A DNA stretch of 64,000 bases from Hymenobacter mucosus (GTDB lineage Bacteria > Bacteroidota > Bacteroidia > Cytophagales > Hymenobacteraceae), in assembly GCF_900188255.1 (NCBI RefSeq), contig NZ_FZNS01000001.1, forward strand, positions 372,001 through 436,000, read 5' to 3'. The position numbers and the translations under genes were made by a program. The notes under the pieces are model-generated. The model saw only the letters and a program-made list of their open reading frames with translations, was not told where the DNA came from and made no database searches. Below are positions 38,231 to 48,207 of this stretch, one piece after another (the stretch's first letter is position 1; each line of letters starts with the position of its first letter).

Positions 38231-38267
38231 AGAAGCCCCAGCTGGAAAATTTCCGGCTGGGGCTTCT
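38231..38267 (-). terminator. terminator of ribBA
   Basis: AGAAGCCCCAGC (38231-38242) pairs with GCTGGGGCTTCT (38256-38267), just after the ribBA stop on the minus strand. Confidence 0.65.
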
Positions 38268-38284
38268 GTTGTGCTACTCTCCGC

Positions 38285-39532
38285 CTACAACTCCGAGGTA
38301 GCAGCCTCGACATCGGGGTGCGGGGTGCGGTCTTTGTGGAGGATGGTGTGGCCCAGCTTGTCGCGCTTAGTGGTGAGGTAGCGCTCATTGTGCTCGTTGG
38401 GCTCTACTTCAATTGCTACCGACTCCACAATCTCTAAGCCGTAGCCTATTAGGCCCGTGCGCTTGCGGGGGTTGTTGGAAAGCAAGCGCATCTTCGAGAT
38501 ACCCAGGTCTCGGATGATTTGGGCGCCTACCCCGTAGTCGCGCTCATCCATACCAAAGCCCAGCTCCAAGTTGGCTTCTACCGTGTCGCGGCCCTGCTCT
38601 TGGAGCTTGTAGGCGCGCAGCTTGTTGAGCAGGCCAATGCCCCGGCCCTCCTGGTTCATGTACACAATCACGCCGCGTCCTTCGCGCTCAATCTGCTGCA
38701 TGGCGCGGTGGAGCTGAGGGCCACAGTCGCAGCGGCAGGAGCCGAAGATGTCGCCCGTAACGCAGGAGCTATGCACGCGCACCAGCACGGGCTCGGGGCC
38801 CGAAATATCGCCTTTCACCAGAGCTAAGTGCTGGGCGTTGGTGCTGCGCTGGGTGTAAGCAATCAGGTCGAAGTCGCCGTAGTCGGTGGGCAGCTTCACG
38901 GAAATTTCGCGGGTGATGAGGCTTTCCTTTTCGAGGCGGTACTTAATCAGGTCCTGTACCGAAATCAGCTTAAGGTTCCACTTGGTGGCTACCTCCCGCA
39001 GCTCGGGTAAGCGGGCCATTTCCCCATCCTCGCGCAGAATTTCTACGAGCACCCCAGCCGGTTCAAACCCCGCCAAACGAGCAAGGTCGATGGCGGCTTC
39101 GGTATGGCCCGCCCGACGAAGCACCCCTTCTTTGCGGGCTTTGAGGGGGAAGATATGGCCTGGTTTGCCCAGCTCGTCCGGCTTGGTTTCGGGGTCGATG
39201 AGGGCCAGGATGGTTTTAGAACGGTCGGAGGCAGAAATACCGGTTGTCACGCCATTCTTTAGCAGGTCGATGCTAACGGTGAAGGGCGTAGAGTGCAGAG
39301 CCGTGTTGCGGCCTACCATCAGCTCCAGCCCCAGCTCTTCGCAGCGCTGCTCAATAAGCGGTGCGCACACCAGGCCGCGGCCGTGAGTAGCCATGAAATT
39401 GATTACCTCAGGCGTGGCGCAGCGGGCCGCGCAGATAAAGTCGCCTTCGTTTTCGCGGTCTTCGTCGTCAACGACTACTACCACCTTGCCGGCGCGAATG
39501 TCGGCAATGGCGTCTTCAATGGAATCCAGCAT
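38285..39532 (-). CDS. ribBA: bifunctional DHBP synthase / GTP cyclohydrolase II
   Basis: 415 residues for two riboflavin steps. The N-terminal half makes 3,4-dihydroxy-2-butanone 4-phosphate: [15 protein letters not shown] at the start, [16 protein letters not shown] and the HGRGLVCAP acidic/His sites. The C-terminal half opens GTP: zinc ligands in [19 protein letters not shown], active region [19 protein letters not shown] and RLLSNNPRK. No FMN riboswitch is visible in the 170 bases upstream. Confidence 0.97.
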   Translation of the reverse strand: MLDSIEDAIADIRAGKVVVVVDDEDRENEGDFICAARCATPEVINFMATHGRGLVCAPLIEQRCEELGLELMVGRNTALHSTPFTVSIDLLKNGVTTGISASDRSKTILALIDPETKPDELGKPGHIFPLKARKEGVLRRAGHTEAAIDLARLAGFEPAGVLVEILREDGEMARLPELREVATKWNLKLISVQDLIKYRLEKESLITREISVKLPTDYGDFDLIAYTQRSTNAQHLALVKGDISGPEPVLVRVHSSCVTGDIFGSCRCDCGPQLHRAMQQIEREGRGVIVYMNQEGRGIGLLNKLRAYKLQEQGRDTVEANLELGFGMDERDYGVGAQIIRDLGISKMRLLSNNPRKRTGLIGYGLEIVESVAIEVEPNEHNERYLTTKRDKLGHTILHKDRTPHPDVEAATSEL

Positions 39533-39710
39533 GAATAGCGGATGTAACGGAGTAAAAGGATTTCGCGGGGGTGTTCCGGCGGGAACGAATGCGAAGCTGT
39601 TGCTACAACCAGCAACGGTGCCGCGAAGTTACGAACACTGCCGTTGACACTAAGGGATTGGATTAATTTGCTTACCCCGCCTCGCTATTTCCGCCATCTT
39701 CTGCGCCCTC

Positions 39711-40526
39711 TTACTCCTTAGCTAGCTCTGTGGCGCGCTGCTGGGCTGCTTTCATGCCCGAAATAATGGTTTCGCTGAGCCCACCGGCGCGAAAAGCTCC
39801 CAGCGCCGCTTCGGTGGTACCGCCCTTGGAAGCCACGGCCCCAATTAGCTCGTCGATTGTCTTATCGGAGTTGTTGAGCAGGTGGAAGGCCCCGAGCATG
39901 GTTTGTTTCACCAGCAGCCCCGCTACCGACTCGGTGAAGCCTAGCTCCTTACCGGCCTGCATCATGGCTTGCACGATGTAGTAGAAGTAGGCGGGGCCAC
40001 TGCCACTTACGGCCGTTACGGCGTCGAGCATGGTTTCATCCTCCAAGAAAATTGACCTACCCGTGGCGTTAATCAGGTTTTCTACTTGGTGCAAGCGGCT
40101 CCGCTCTACCTCCGGCGAGGCCGAGAAACCAGTGATACCCATGCCCAGCAGGGCCGGCGTATTGGGCATGGCGCGCAGCACCTGGCGGTGATTTAGCTCC
40201 CGCTGCAAGCGCGCAATGGGAATACCCGCCATAATAGACAACACAATTTGCCGGGGACGCAACACACTGCGCAGGCCTTCGGCGGCCCGCCAAAAATCTT
40301 GGGGCTTCACGGCCAGCAGCACCATGTCGTACTCGCCTACGGCCACCGTAAGCGTGCCGGTGGGCAGGCCGGGCATTAGGGTAGTGAGGCGCTGGCAATG
40401 CACGTCGTCGCGGCCCAGCAGTAGCAAGTCGGCGCGGGCTACTAAGTCGTAGTTCAGAAAGGCTTTTGCAAAGGCCTGGCCCATGTTGCCGCAGCCCAAA
40501 ATGGCAATACGCAGGTTGGAGGTCAT
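39711..40526 (-). CDS. proC: pyrroline-5-carboxylate reductase
   Basis: 271 residues; reduces pyrroline-5-carboxylate to proline. N-terminal NAD(P) fold with ILGCGNMGQAFAK (GxGxMG), VLLAVKPQDF, RAMPNTPALLGMGITG and the dimer/active domain with AVSGSGPAYFYY and the end SKGGTTEAALGAFRAGGL. Cytosolic. No proA or proB nearby. Confidence 0.96.
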   Translation of the reverse strand: MTSNLRIAILGCGNMGQAFAKAFLNYDLVARADLLLLGRDDVHCQRLTTLMPGLPTGTLTVAVGEYDMVLLAVKPQDFWRAAEGLRSVLRPRQIVLSIMAGIPIARLQRELNHRQVLRAMPNTPALLGMGITGFSASPEVERSRLHQVENLINATGRSIFLEDETMLDAVTAVSGSGPAYFYYIVQAMMQAGKELGFTESVAGLLVKQTMLGAFHLLNNSDKTIDELIGAVASKGGTTEAALGAFRAGGLSETIISGMKAAQQRATELAKE

Positions 40527-40730
40527 GGCGGGGAATTAGGGGAGTAGAAGTAAGCCCATGAGAAGCATCGGCTGGTTAATATGCAGCAGAATTTGCAAAG
40601 CGCAGCCATGGTAGTTTCCCAACTCTTGTCAGGAGACTGTGAAAGTCAGCGTACCTACTGCACTTCACGGGCCACTGGCCGGCTCCGCAGCACCGATGCA
40701 GCCACTGCTCCGCAGGCGGGCGGGCCGGGT

Positions 40731-41933
40731 CTATTTACTTTGCTGAAACCGCTGGGTAGGCTCCCACACCGTAGTGCGCACCCCGCGCAGGTAACGCCAT
40801 AGTCCTAGTAGCAAGGCCGCATTCATGCTGTAGAAATGGGTGATAAAGCGCAGCAGGCGCGAGTGCGTGTCGCGGCGGCGCAGGGCAGCATCGAGCAAGA
40901 GCAGCAGCGGTACTCCGAGCTGGCCGGCCAACATCAGCTGGTAAAACCACCCTGCTCCGAGGGCCACCAGCACCACATTGGCCACTACCATCAGAATCAG
41001 CAGCAGGGGCGTCAGCCAGCGCAGCACCTTATGCGACCAATACGCAAAGCTTACCCCGCGCCAGGGCGGCCACAGGAGGCGCCGGAAAGCAAGCAGGTTC
41101 TGGAAGTTGCCGGCGGAAATGCGGGCTTTGCGCCGAAATTCTTCCGGTAGCCGGTCCGACACGTCCTCGTAGCAGACGGCTTCGAGCTCATTAATAGCTT
41201 GGTAGCCATCTTGCAGCACCGCCATGGAAATGAAAAAGTCATCGACCAAGAAAGCGGCCGGAGCCGGATGGTAGCAGGCCCGGCGCACGGCAAAGCACCC
41301 GCCAAACGCTCCAATCATGGCCCCCCACACAACACCCTCCTGGTATTTAATGAGGTTCTCGCGCTCTAGGTAGGCTTTTTCCTGACTGGATATGCCCTCC
41401 TGGCGGTGCTCCGGGTTTAGAATGTTACCGCCCACCTGCCCAATGGCAGGGTTACGAAAGTGCTTGACAAGCTGAAACAATGTATCCGAGGCGAAAAACA
41501 CGTTGGCATCGGTGAGAACAAGTACGGGCGCAGTTGCCTCGCGGGCCAACGCCTCCATAATGCCGGGTTTGCCCGTGCGCTCCCCAAACGGCCGAAACCG
41601 CAAGCCCGGATAGTCAGCCGCCAGGCGCTCTACCAGCGTGTTAGTTTGGTCCTGGGAGTTATCAGAGCCAATGTAGAAGGTGAGCTTCTCCAGGGGGTAC
41701 GTAGTGTTGAACGTAGAGCGGATCTTCTCTTCAATGACTTGCTCCTCATTGTACACAGCCAGTAGCACATCAACGGGGGGCAGGTCGGGGCCGTGCGGGG
41801 CGTACACGTGCTGGTTTTGGCGGCGCGCACGGGCCAGACGGGATAGTAGCGCCGGAAACAGCACGTAGGTATGAGCCACCAGCCCCAAGCTACCCCACAA
41901 CACACCCGTTGCTACTGCCTCCACTACCATCAT
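40731..41933 (-). CDS. membrane glycosyltransferase family 2
   Basis: 400 residues. Start at 41933, whose ATGA overlaps the stop of the upstream glycosyltransferase, so the two are coupled. One N-terminal membrane helix (GVLWGSLGLVAHTYVLF), a GT-2 domain with DVLLAVYNEEQVIEEKI, YIGSDNSQDQT, VLTDANVFFA and FLVDDFFISMAVLQDG, and three C-terminal helices (LLLILMVVANVVLVALG, LLLLL, LLLGLW). Architecture as in polysaccharide-assembly transferases. Confidence 0.92.
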   Translation of the reverse strand: MMVVEAVATGVLWGSLGLVAHTYVLFPALLSRLARARRQNQHVYAPHGPDLPPVDVLLAVYNEEQVIEEKIRSTFNTTYPLEKLTFYIGSDNSQDQTNTLVERLAADYPGLRFRPFGERTGKPGIMEALAREATAPVLVLTDANVFFASDTLFQLVKHFRNPAIGQVGGNILNPEHRQEGISSQEKAYLERENLIKYQEGVVWGAMIGAFGGCFAVRRACYHPAPAAFLVDDFFISMAVLQDGYQAINELEAVCYEDVSDRLPEEFRRKARISAGNFQNLLAFRRLLWPPWRGVSFAYWSHKVLRWLTPLLLILMVVANVVLVALGAGWFYQLMLAGQLGVPLLLLLDAALRRRDTHSRLLRFITHFYSMNAALLLGLWRYLRGVRTTVWEPTQRFQQSK

Positions 41934-43144
41934 GCGCGCCCGAGCGTGAGAGTGTTGTACAGTTCCAAAAAGCTCTCTACAATGCGGCGGTTGTCGTAGA
42001 GGCGCGCAATAGTGCGGGCCGCTTCCTGCCCCACGGCTTCCTGGTTCAGTTCGCCACGATAGTAGCGCCCAATGCGGTCTACCCATTCCAGGGGCTCATC
42101 GCAAAGGATAATATCAAAGTTGTCGCGCACATGAATGCCCTCCGACCCCAACCCGGTACTGATGATGCAGGTACCCATGGCCATGCCTTCAATGATTTTG
42201 ATGCGCATGCCTCCGCCGCTTAGCAGGGGTACTACCATCACCTCATACTGCTGCATAAACACCGCCGCCGACTCCACAAAGCCGTGGATGCACACGTTGC
42301 GCAGCTTGAGGTTACGGAAGCGGGCGGGCATTTCCTTGCCCGCAATGTGCAACTCCAAGTCGGGATACTTTTCGGTTACCTGGGGCCACACTTCAGCCAG
42401 AAACCAGTCTAGCCCCTCCTGGTTCGGGAGCCAGTCTAGGGAGCCAATCATGTAGAGCGTACGCGGCTTGGGCCGAATGGCCGAATCAGGTTGAAAGCGG
42501 CTTAGGTCAACGCCAGCCGGCACAAATACCACAGGCTCTTTGCAGCCCAGTGCCCGCAAGCGGCGCTGGTCGGGCTCGGTAATAGCGGCTACGGCATCAA
42601 ATTGCGGTAGGGTTTGCTCCTCAAAGCGCTGCAAGCGGCGGGCCAGGTGCCGCAGATAGAAGCGCTTTAGCACGTTGGTTTCGCGCTCCGCCAGCATCTG
42701 CCAGATAGTGTACTCCACATTATGAGCCCGCAGCACAACGGGCAACTGCGGGGCCAAGCGCTTGAGCGCGCTTACGTACCAAGAAGCCAGGCTACCTTCA
42801 ATCTGCGCAGCATCGAACTGGTTTTCGCGTAGCAGCGTGGCTAGTTGCGCTTCCACGGCGGGGCTCACAAAACGCTCAATATTATACGGCAGCTTGCTAG
42901 CGAGCAGGTTGCGCAGGGCTTTTACCGGCGAAAGGCGGGTATCTACATCTACCGTAATTAGGCGTACGTTCGGGCCCAGGTGGTCGAGCACGGTAGCGGG
43001 CTGGTAGTGCTTGGGCGTGTTTAGGGCCAGCACTGTTACCTGGTGCCCCGCCCGCGCCAGCCCGGCCGTCACGTCGTACACGGCAATGGCTCCCCCATCG
43101 GTTGGCGGATACGGAACACGCGGACAAAGCTGGAGGAGGTGCAC
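41930..43144 (-). CDS. glycosyltransferase family 4
   Basis: 404 residues, GT-B fold; likely an NDP-sugar transferase for surface glycan. N-domain starts VHLLQLCPRVPYPPTDGGAI and holds VLRAHNVEYTIWQ; the C-domain shows FVPAGVDLSRF, IGSLDWLPNQEGLDWFL, LHIAGKEMP and VPLLSGGGMRIKIIEGMAM. The open frame continues to ATG 43192, but a -7 box at 43180-43187 lies inside that extension, so GTG 43144 is the better start. Confidence 0.9.
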   Translation of the reverse strand: MHLLQLCPRVPYPPTDGGAIAVYDVTAGLARAGHQVTVLALNTPKHYQPATVLDHLGPNVRLITVDVDTRLSPVKALRNLLASKLPYNIERFVSPAVEAQLATLLRENQFDAAQIEGSLASWYVSALKRLAPQLPVVLRAHNVEYTIWQMLAERETNVLKRFYLRHLARRLQRFEEQTLPQFDAVAAITEPDQRRLRALGCKEPVVFVPAGVDLSRFQPDSAIRPKPRTLYMIGSLDWLPNQEGLDWFLAEVWPQVTEKYPDLELHIAGKEMPARFRNLKLRNVCIHGFVESAAVFMQQYEVMVVPLLSGGGMRIKIIEGMAMGTCIISTGLGSEGIHVRDNFDIILCDEPLEWVDRIGRYYRGELNQEAVGQEAARTIARLYDNRRIVESFLELYNTLTLGRA

Positions 43145-43179
43145 GGTAGGAAGCGAGAAAAATCGGAGCGGAAAGTGAG

Positions 43180-43187
43180 CAAAGCTA
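43180..43187 (-). promoter_or_regulatory. -7 box of glycosyltransferase pair
   Basis: Minus strand reads TAGCTTTG (TAnnTTTG). It lies between ATG 43192 and GTG 43144, so the transcript starts too late for the ATG, and favours the GTG start. Confidence 0.5.
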
Positions 43188-43284
43188 CGCATCCGGCCCG
43201 GAAACCGGCTAGCCCATAGTATTCAAAGTAGTAGGAAGAGTACTTTCCAACGAAGCCTAGCAGTTCGCCAGCTAACGCCAGTGG

Positions 43285-44397
43285 TTACGTGCGCGGGGTG
43301 CTCCCAAGGCGGCTAGGCCCCGTTTCCACCATCCGAAATTGGTCGAGCAGGGTAACAATCTGGGCGTCGGTACCGAGGAACAGGAGTACGTCGCCGGGGC
43401 TGGGAACCAGATCGGCCGCGGGGCTCACGGTGAACTCACCGCTCTGGTGCTTCAGGCCAATAACGGTGGCGCCGGTGCGGCTGCGGATGTTCAGCTCCCG
43501 GATGCTACGCCCCTGCCATTCGGCCCGCAGCTCCGTGGTGCTCAACTCCTCCAGGCGCAGCTTATTCGGACCCAAACCCGAAATCATATCCAGAAAACGG
43601 ATTACCTCTGGGCGCATAATGAGATTAGCCATGTGCGAGCCGCCTATTTCATCGGGCATCACTACAGAATCGGCACCGGCGCGGAGCAGCTTGGTTTCTG
43701 AGGTTTTGAGGCTAGCCCGCGCAATAATAGTGATGGAAGGGCTCAGCTCACGGGCCGTAAGGGCCACGAACACGTTGTCGGCATCCTTCGGAAGGGCCGT
43801 GATGATGGCCCGGGCCCGGCTTACACCCGCGGCCCGTAAGGTGTCGTCAAGGGTAGCATCTCCGAACACGGCCGGAATTGTGGCCCCGGTGTCTTCGCCA
43901 TCGGCGCGTACTAAGGCTTCGTTCTGCTCCACTACCACCACGTCGGCGCCGCTGGCGCGCAGCTCGTGGTAGGCTTTGCGCCCGTTGCGCCCAAAGCCGC
44001 ACACAATCACGTGGTTCTCGAAGCGGCGAATTTCCTGGTCGTTTCTGAGCATGGCGAACATATTGCGCAGGCCCCCGTCGAAGATGTAGGTGGTGAGCAC
44101 CGACAGCAGGTAAGCCAGCATCAAGAGGTTGAAGAAGATATACAACGACACAAACAACCGCCCCGCCGGCGACATGGGGTGCAGTTCCCCAAAGCCGACC
44201 GTAGAAACGGTTATCATGGTCATGTAGAAGGCATCTACTAACGTGAATTTTTCAATCCACATGAAGCCAACAATGCCCACGGCAAAGCTCACCGTAGTCA
44301 GGGCTAAGGCGCCCACGAAGCGGCTCAGGTTGAAGCGGAGCCAGATGTCGCGCAGGTAGCGCAGGGCGGCTGGTTGGGGCCGGCGAGGGGAGGTCAT
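43285..44397 (-). CDS. two-TM potassium channel with RCK domains
   Basis: 370 residues, start 44397 (MTSPRRPQPAALRYL). Two helices flank a pore loop with the filter STVGFGEL, then RCK_N with VIVCGFGRNGRKAYHEL and the NAD-site acidic VVVVEQNEALV, then RCK_C at the C-terminus (AEWQGRSIREL ... SPGDVLLFLG). MthK/KtrA-type channels gate K+ flow in response to nucleotide or Ca2+. The filter has F in place of the usual Y (TVGYG), as seen in some prokaryotic channels. Confidence 0.92.
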   Translation of the reverse strand: MTSPRRPQPAALRYLRDIWLRFNLSRFVGALALTTVSFAVGIVGFMWIEKFTLVDAFYMTMITVSTVGFGELHPMSPAGRLFVSLYIFFNLLMLAYLLSVLTTYIFDGGLRNMFAMLRNDQEIRRFENHVIVCGFGRNGRKAYHELRASGADVVVVEQNEALVRADGEDTGATIPAVFGDATLDDTLRAAGVSRARAIITALPKDADNVFVALTARELSPSITIIARASLKTSETKLLRAGADSVVMPDEIGGSHMANLIMRPEVIRFLDMISGLGPNKLRLEELSTTELRAEWQGRSIRELNIRSRTGATVIGLKHQSGEFTVSPAADLVPSPGDVLLFLGTDAQIVTLLDQFRMVETGPSRLGSTPRT

Positions 44398-44532
44398 AGG
44401 GTAATCGGGCCTGAGGTGGGCCAAGTCGCAACAAGGTACAGCAAAGGGCGCACGCCTAAAATAGAAGACTGCCACTTCCTGAGGCAGGCCACCCCTACTC
44501 TCCTACCCGCACCCTCTTACCCGAAAATCAGA

Positions 44533-46590
44533 TTACATACTAGCCCGCGGAATAACGGTCCCAAGCATGCTGGCCAATTGGTTGTCCATTTGTTTGAGCA
44601 ACCGAATGGTTTGCAGGTGCTCCATCATCGTTGCATCGTCGAGGGGGTGGCGCAGGGCATCCAGGCGCGTAGCTAACTCCCGCTCCACGTTGATTTTGTT
44701 GAGGCGCAGGATAGCGTTGTCGCAGGCGGTTTGCAGCAGGTCAAGCTCCCGGGGCACGTAAATCTGGTGGGTGGTCCAGTTGGGGCTCAACTCGTACTTT
44801 TCCGTCGCCAGCTCCGCCACTAGGGCCCGAATATCGGAGCGGCCGTGCTGAATGAGGGTGCGCACTTCCGGCCAGCGCCCCTGCTCCAATTCTTCCTGGC
44901 ACAGGTGCAGCAAATCAGCATAGAGGCCGGTTTTGAAGGGCGTATCGTCCAGTTGTTGCAGGAGGTACTGCGCTACGCTTACATCGGGAGCCAGGGGTTG
45001 GGGCGAGTAGAGCAGTAGCAGCCGCACTACTTCCCGCTCGCACTGTTCCAGCACATCGGGTACCGGCTCCAAGTCTTCCTTCGGGGCCGTGAGGACGTCG
45101 CCCCCGGCCAAATCCTCCGGCATGGCCCCGTACATGAGGGCCTCAGCTTCTTCCTCCGGGCTCATGGGCCGCGGGGCCGGGCGTGCGTTGCCGCTGGCGG
45201 ACGTGCCAGTAGCGGCACTACTACCGCCACCGCTGGCGTTGCTACCGGAAGCTTTGCCCGTAGACGTCCGAACAATCTTGTTGTACTCCGAAATCAGGAC
45301 CTGCTCATCAATGCCGAACGCCTGGGAGGTTTGCTGCAAAAACACCTGCCGCTTAATTGGGTCGGGCACCTTGCCAATGCTTTGCAGCACGTCGCGGATG
45401 GCCTCCGCCTTCTTCACTGGATCTTGGGCTGCTTCGCGGCTTACCAGGTCAGTTTTAAACTGAATGAAATCCTGGCTGGCATTGTCGAGGTGTTCCTTGA
45501 AGCGTTGGTCGCCTACTTTGCGGATGTAGCTGTCTGGGTCGTCGCCGTCGGGAAACAGGACGACGCGCACGTTCAGCCCCCCTTCCAGCAGCATATCAAT
45601 CCCGCGGAGAGAGGCCCGAATGCCCGCCGCATCACCATCGTAGAGCACCGTTACGTTGTCGGTGTAGCGCTTGATGAGGCGGATTTGCCCGTCCGTCAGT
45701 GATGTACCGGACGAAGCCACTACGTTCTTGATGCCGCCCTGGTGCAGACTGAGCACGTCCAGGTAGCCTTCTACTAGGTAGCACAGCTCCTCGGCCCGAA
45801 TAGCCTGCCGCCCCTGGTAAAGACCATACAGCACATCGGACTTATGGTAAATCTCCGACTCAGGCGAGTTGAGGTATTTCGCCGTTTTGTCGTTGGGCTT
45901 GAGCGTACGCGCCCCGAAGCCAATAACGCGGCCTGATACGTTGTGGATGGGAAACATCACGCGGCCCCGGAAACGGTCGTACCGACGGCCGGTGTCGTGG
46001 CCTTGGTCATCCTCGCGGGCAACAACAAGGCCGGTTTTTTCCAGGTATTTCCGTTCGTACCCCTGCTTTTCCCCCGCCTTTAGCAAGTCGTCCCACTGGT
46101 CGAGGGAGTAGCCCAGCTCGAAGGTTTTGATTGTTGCCTGGTTCAGCCCCCGCTGACGCAGGTAGCTCAGGCCAATGCTTTGCCCTTCGTCGGTGTTGAG
46201 CAGCAGGCGGTGGTAGTGGTCCTTGGCCCAGTTGGAAACGATAAACTGGGAGTCCTTTTCGTTTTGGGCTAACTGCTGCTCAGGTGTCTTTTCTTCCTCC
46301 TGAACATCAATGCCGTATTTTTTGGCCAGGTACTTCAGGGCTTCCACGTAGCTGGTACCCTCAATATCCATAATGAACTGGACTACCCCGCCGGCCTTGC
46401 CGCAGCCAAAGCACTTATAAAGGCCTTTAGAAGGCGCTACCGAGAAGCTCGGCGACTTTTCGTGATGAAAAGGGCAGCAGGCCCACATGTTTTGTCCCTT
46501 GCGCTTCAGCTGCACAAAGTCACCAACTACCTCCACAATATCGGCGTGGTGGATAATCTGATCAACGGTTTCCTTCGGGATGCGGGCCAT
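44533..46590 (-). CDS. dnaG: DNA primase DnaG
   Basis: 685 residues. Zinc-binding domain with CPFHHEKSPSF and YKCFGCGKAGG, RNA polymerase core about 125-320, TOPRIM with YLVEGYLDVLSLH and VLYDGDAAGIRAS (metal Asp), and a C-terminal helicase-binding region about 520-685. A Gly/Ser/Ala linker (GSNASGGGSSAATGTSASG) joins core and C-domain. A -7 box ends 8 bases before the ATG, so the transcript may be leaderless. Confidence 0.97.
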   Translation of the reverse strand: MARIPKETVDQIIHHADIVEVVGDFVQLKRKGQNMWACCPFHHEKSPSFSVAPSKGLYKCFGCGKAGGVVQFIMDIEGTSYVEALKYLAKKYGIDVQEEEKTPEQQLAQNEKDSQFIVSNWAKDHYHRLLLNTDEGQSIGLSYLRQRGLNQATIKTFELGYSLDQWDDLLKAGEKQGYERKYLEKTGLVVAREDDQGHDTGRRYDRFRGRVMFPIHNVSGRVIGFGARTLKPNDKTAKYLNSPESEIYHKSDVLYGLYQGRQAIRAEELCYLVEGYLDVLSLHQGGIKNVVASSGTSLTDGQIRLIKRYTDNVTVLYDGDAAGIRASLRGIDMLLEGGLNVRVVLFPDGDDPDSYIRKVGDQRFKEHLDNASQDFIQFKTDLVSREAAQDPVKKAEAIRDVLQSIGKVPDPIKRQVFLQQTSQAFGIDEQVLISEYNKIVRTSTGKASGSNASGGGSSAATGTSASGNARPAPRPMSPEEEAEALMYGAMPEDLAGGDVLTAPKEDLEPVPDVLEQCEREVVRLLLLYSPQPLAPDVSVAQYLLQQLDDTPFKTGLYADLLHLCQEELEQGRWPEVRTLIQHGRSDIRALVAELATEKYELSPNWTTHQIYVPRELDLLQTACDNAILRLNKINVERELATRLDALRHPLDDATMMEHLQTIRLLKQMDNQLASMLGTVIPRASM

Positions 46591-46597
46591 ACAGCCA

Positions 46598-46605
46598 CAA
46601 AGGTA
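46598..46605 (-). promoter_or_regulatory. -7 box just upstream of dnaG
   Basis: Minus strand reads TACCTTTG (TAnnTTTG), ending 8 bases from ATG 46590. A start point 5-8 bases downstream would give almost no leader. Confidence 0.5.
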
Positions 46606-46796
46606 GGGAGAAGTGCGCCTGTCTTCCCGGTGTCACTTCTAAAGTCAGCACGGGTTTGCTATGGCAATTTGCGGTAGGCTAGTATTAGCGTCGTTTGGTA
46701 AGCTCAGGATGACGGGCTCATGTAGGCAGTTAAAATACCCCGTGCGCCAATGGCTAGGCAAGCTTCACAGCCCATTTAGGACTTACCCGAGCAGGC

Positions 46797-48077
46797 TTAG
46801 TAGTTATGGCTGGCGGTGGTTTCGGGAATGATGACCACATAGTCGTAGCCCAGAATGGCGGCTTGCAACTCCTGGTCTGCAACGGGCAGCCCTTTGTAGA
46901 GCAGGGCGCGGCGCATTGGCCGCAGATCAAACACTTGCCAGGCGGCACCAGCGGGAGTAGCGGCCATAAACGGCTTGAGCATGGCGTCGTCGGCAGCAGA
47001 ATAGGCGGTGGCGTTCTTGCTGAAGTCTACCGGGTTCTGACCTGTCACCTTCTGGCCCTGCTTACCCATCACCAAGATGTGCAGCGTTTTCTGGTCGTGG
47101 GCGTCGGCCAGGTTTACGGCCAGGTTGCCCACGTCGTAGATGTCGCCCCAGATGCTGCGGCCCCGGCCCAGGTGGTTGGCCCCGAACTTGAAGAGCATGG
47201 GCGGCAAGGCTTGCCCAGCCTGCTGGTAGGGCTGCAACTCGGCCAGCAGGTTGCGTTTCATCAGGTTGATGCGCAGTTGGTGGCCGCCGGACTTGCCGGA
47301 AGCATTAATGCGGAAGATGTTTACGCTAGCTTCCAAGTCTTGTAGCAGTTGGCGTACCCCTGCTGGCTCCGTACTGGTCATTTTTCGCAAACTGTCGAGC
47401 AGGGTAGGGCGCATACCGTTGATGGTGATGCTGCCGTAGTTGCCGGCCACCAGGGCCGCCCGGTCGTGGGCTTGGATGGCGGCGGCTTGCTTGCGCAGAA
47501 ACGTGCGCGTCGTGGGGCGTTTCACTTGGTCAGCCATCAGCATTAGAGAGCGGCCCGTGGCGGCAAAGCCTAACTGCTCTACGCCCACCAGCTTCGTATT
47601 CTGGGCCCGTAAGGCCCGCGCCAACTCGAACTCCTCGGCCCAGCTATAAAATGACAAGCTCATGGGGAACTGCTGCAAATAGGCCGTTGGCAAATCCGGC
47701 TGGGCCGCCAAGCGGGTTAGGTCCTGAGCTTGGTACTTATCTATTTCAGCTACGTACACTTTGGGCTTCAACACCTGCGCCACCGCCTGCGCGAAAGGCG
47801 GAATTTGGGCCATGCCGTGGTCTTCGCCCAGCAGCACCAGGGTGCTTTTCCGGATGTCCTGTTGCAACTTGTCCCAACCGGGGCCACTGCACTGGGCGCC
47901 GGTTTGGGTAAGAGTGAACTGATTTTGGCGCAGCAGCCGCGCGAAGGCCGTATCGGTAGGCGTTTGGGCCTGGACCTGGCTAGCAAGCACGCTGGCTACT
48001 GTTGCCAATGCTACCTGCCACAGCCGGCTGAAGGTAGAACGGGGAGCAATAGTGGCGGCGCGAAAAGGCGGTTTCAT
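46797..48077 (-). CDS. exported EreA/ChaN-like protein
   Basis: 426 residues with signal peptide (LATVASVLASQVQAQ). Features recall the EreA/ChaN-like fold (erythromycin esterase, iron-uptake ChaN): VLLGEDHGMAQIPPFAQAV early, YVAEIDKYQAQDL, and a late KFGANHLGRGRSIWGD with a His. The His-containing motifs fit a metal or ester-hydrolase active site, but esterase activity is not shown; no resistance role should be assumed. It is divergent from the kinase pair. Confidence 0.72.
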   Translation of the reverse strand: MKPPFRAATIAPRSTFSRLWQVALATVASVLASQVQAQTPTDTAFARLLRQNQFTLTQTGAQCSGPGWDKLQQDIRKSTLVLLGEDHGMAQIPPFAQAVAQVLKPKVYVAEIDKYQAQDLTRLAAQPDLPTAYLQQFPMSLSFYSWAEEFELARALRAQNTKLVGVEQLGFAATGRSLMLMADQVKRPTTRTFLRKQAAAIQAHDRAALVAGNYGSITINGMRPTLLDSLRKMTSTEPAGVRQLLQDLEASVNIFRINASGKSGGHQLRINLMKRNLLAELQPYQQAGQALPPMLFKFGANHLGRGRSIWGDIYDVGNLAVNLADAHDQKTLHILVMGKQGQKVTGQNPVDFSKNATAYSAADDAMLKPFMAATPAGAAWQVFDLRPMRRALLYKGLPVADQELQAAILGYDYVVIIPETTASHNY

Positions 48078-48207
48078 CGGGCAGTTCTTTTTGGGAGTGG
48101 AGAAGATCTGGCACGAAGAAATTGCAGAGCTTTAGGGACTGGAAGTTTATTCGACCAAAGCGCGGCCCCACACCACCAAAGCCGGAACTGGTCTGCCGTT
48201 TCTTCGT

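Noticed and set aside
39533..39710. FMN riboswitch before ribBA
   Set aside because: No conserved riboswitch core words or matching stems in the leader.
41933..42086. Longer N-terminus for the family 2 glycosyltransferase
   Set aside because: The extension overlaps the upstream gene by about 150 bases and is Cys/His/Pro-rich; the ATGA overlap start is better.
43289..43972. 227-residue plus-strand frame
   Set aside because: Antisense shadow of the potassium channel gene.
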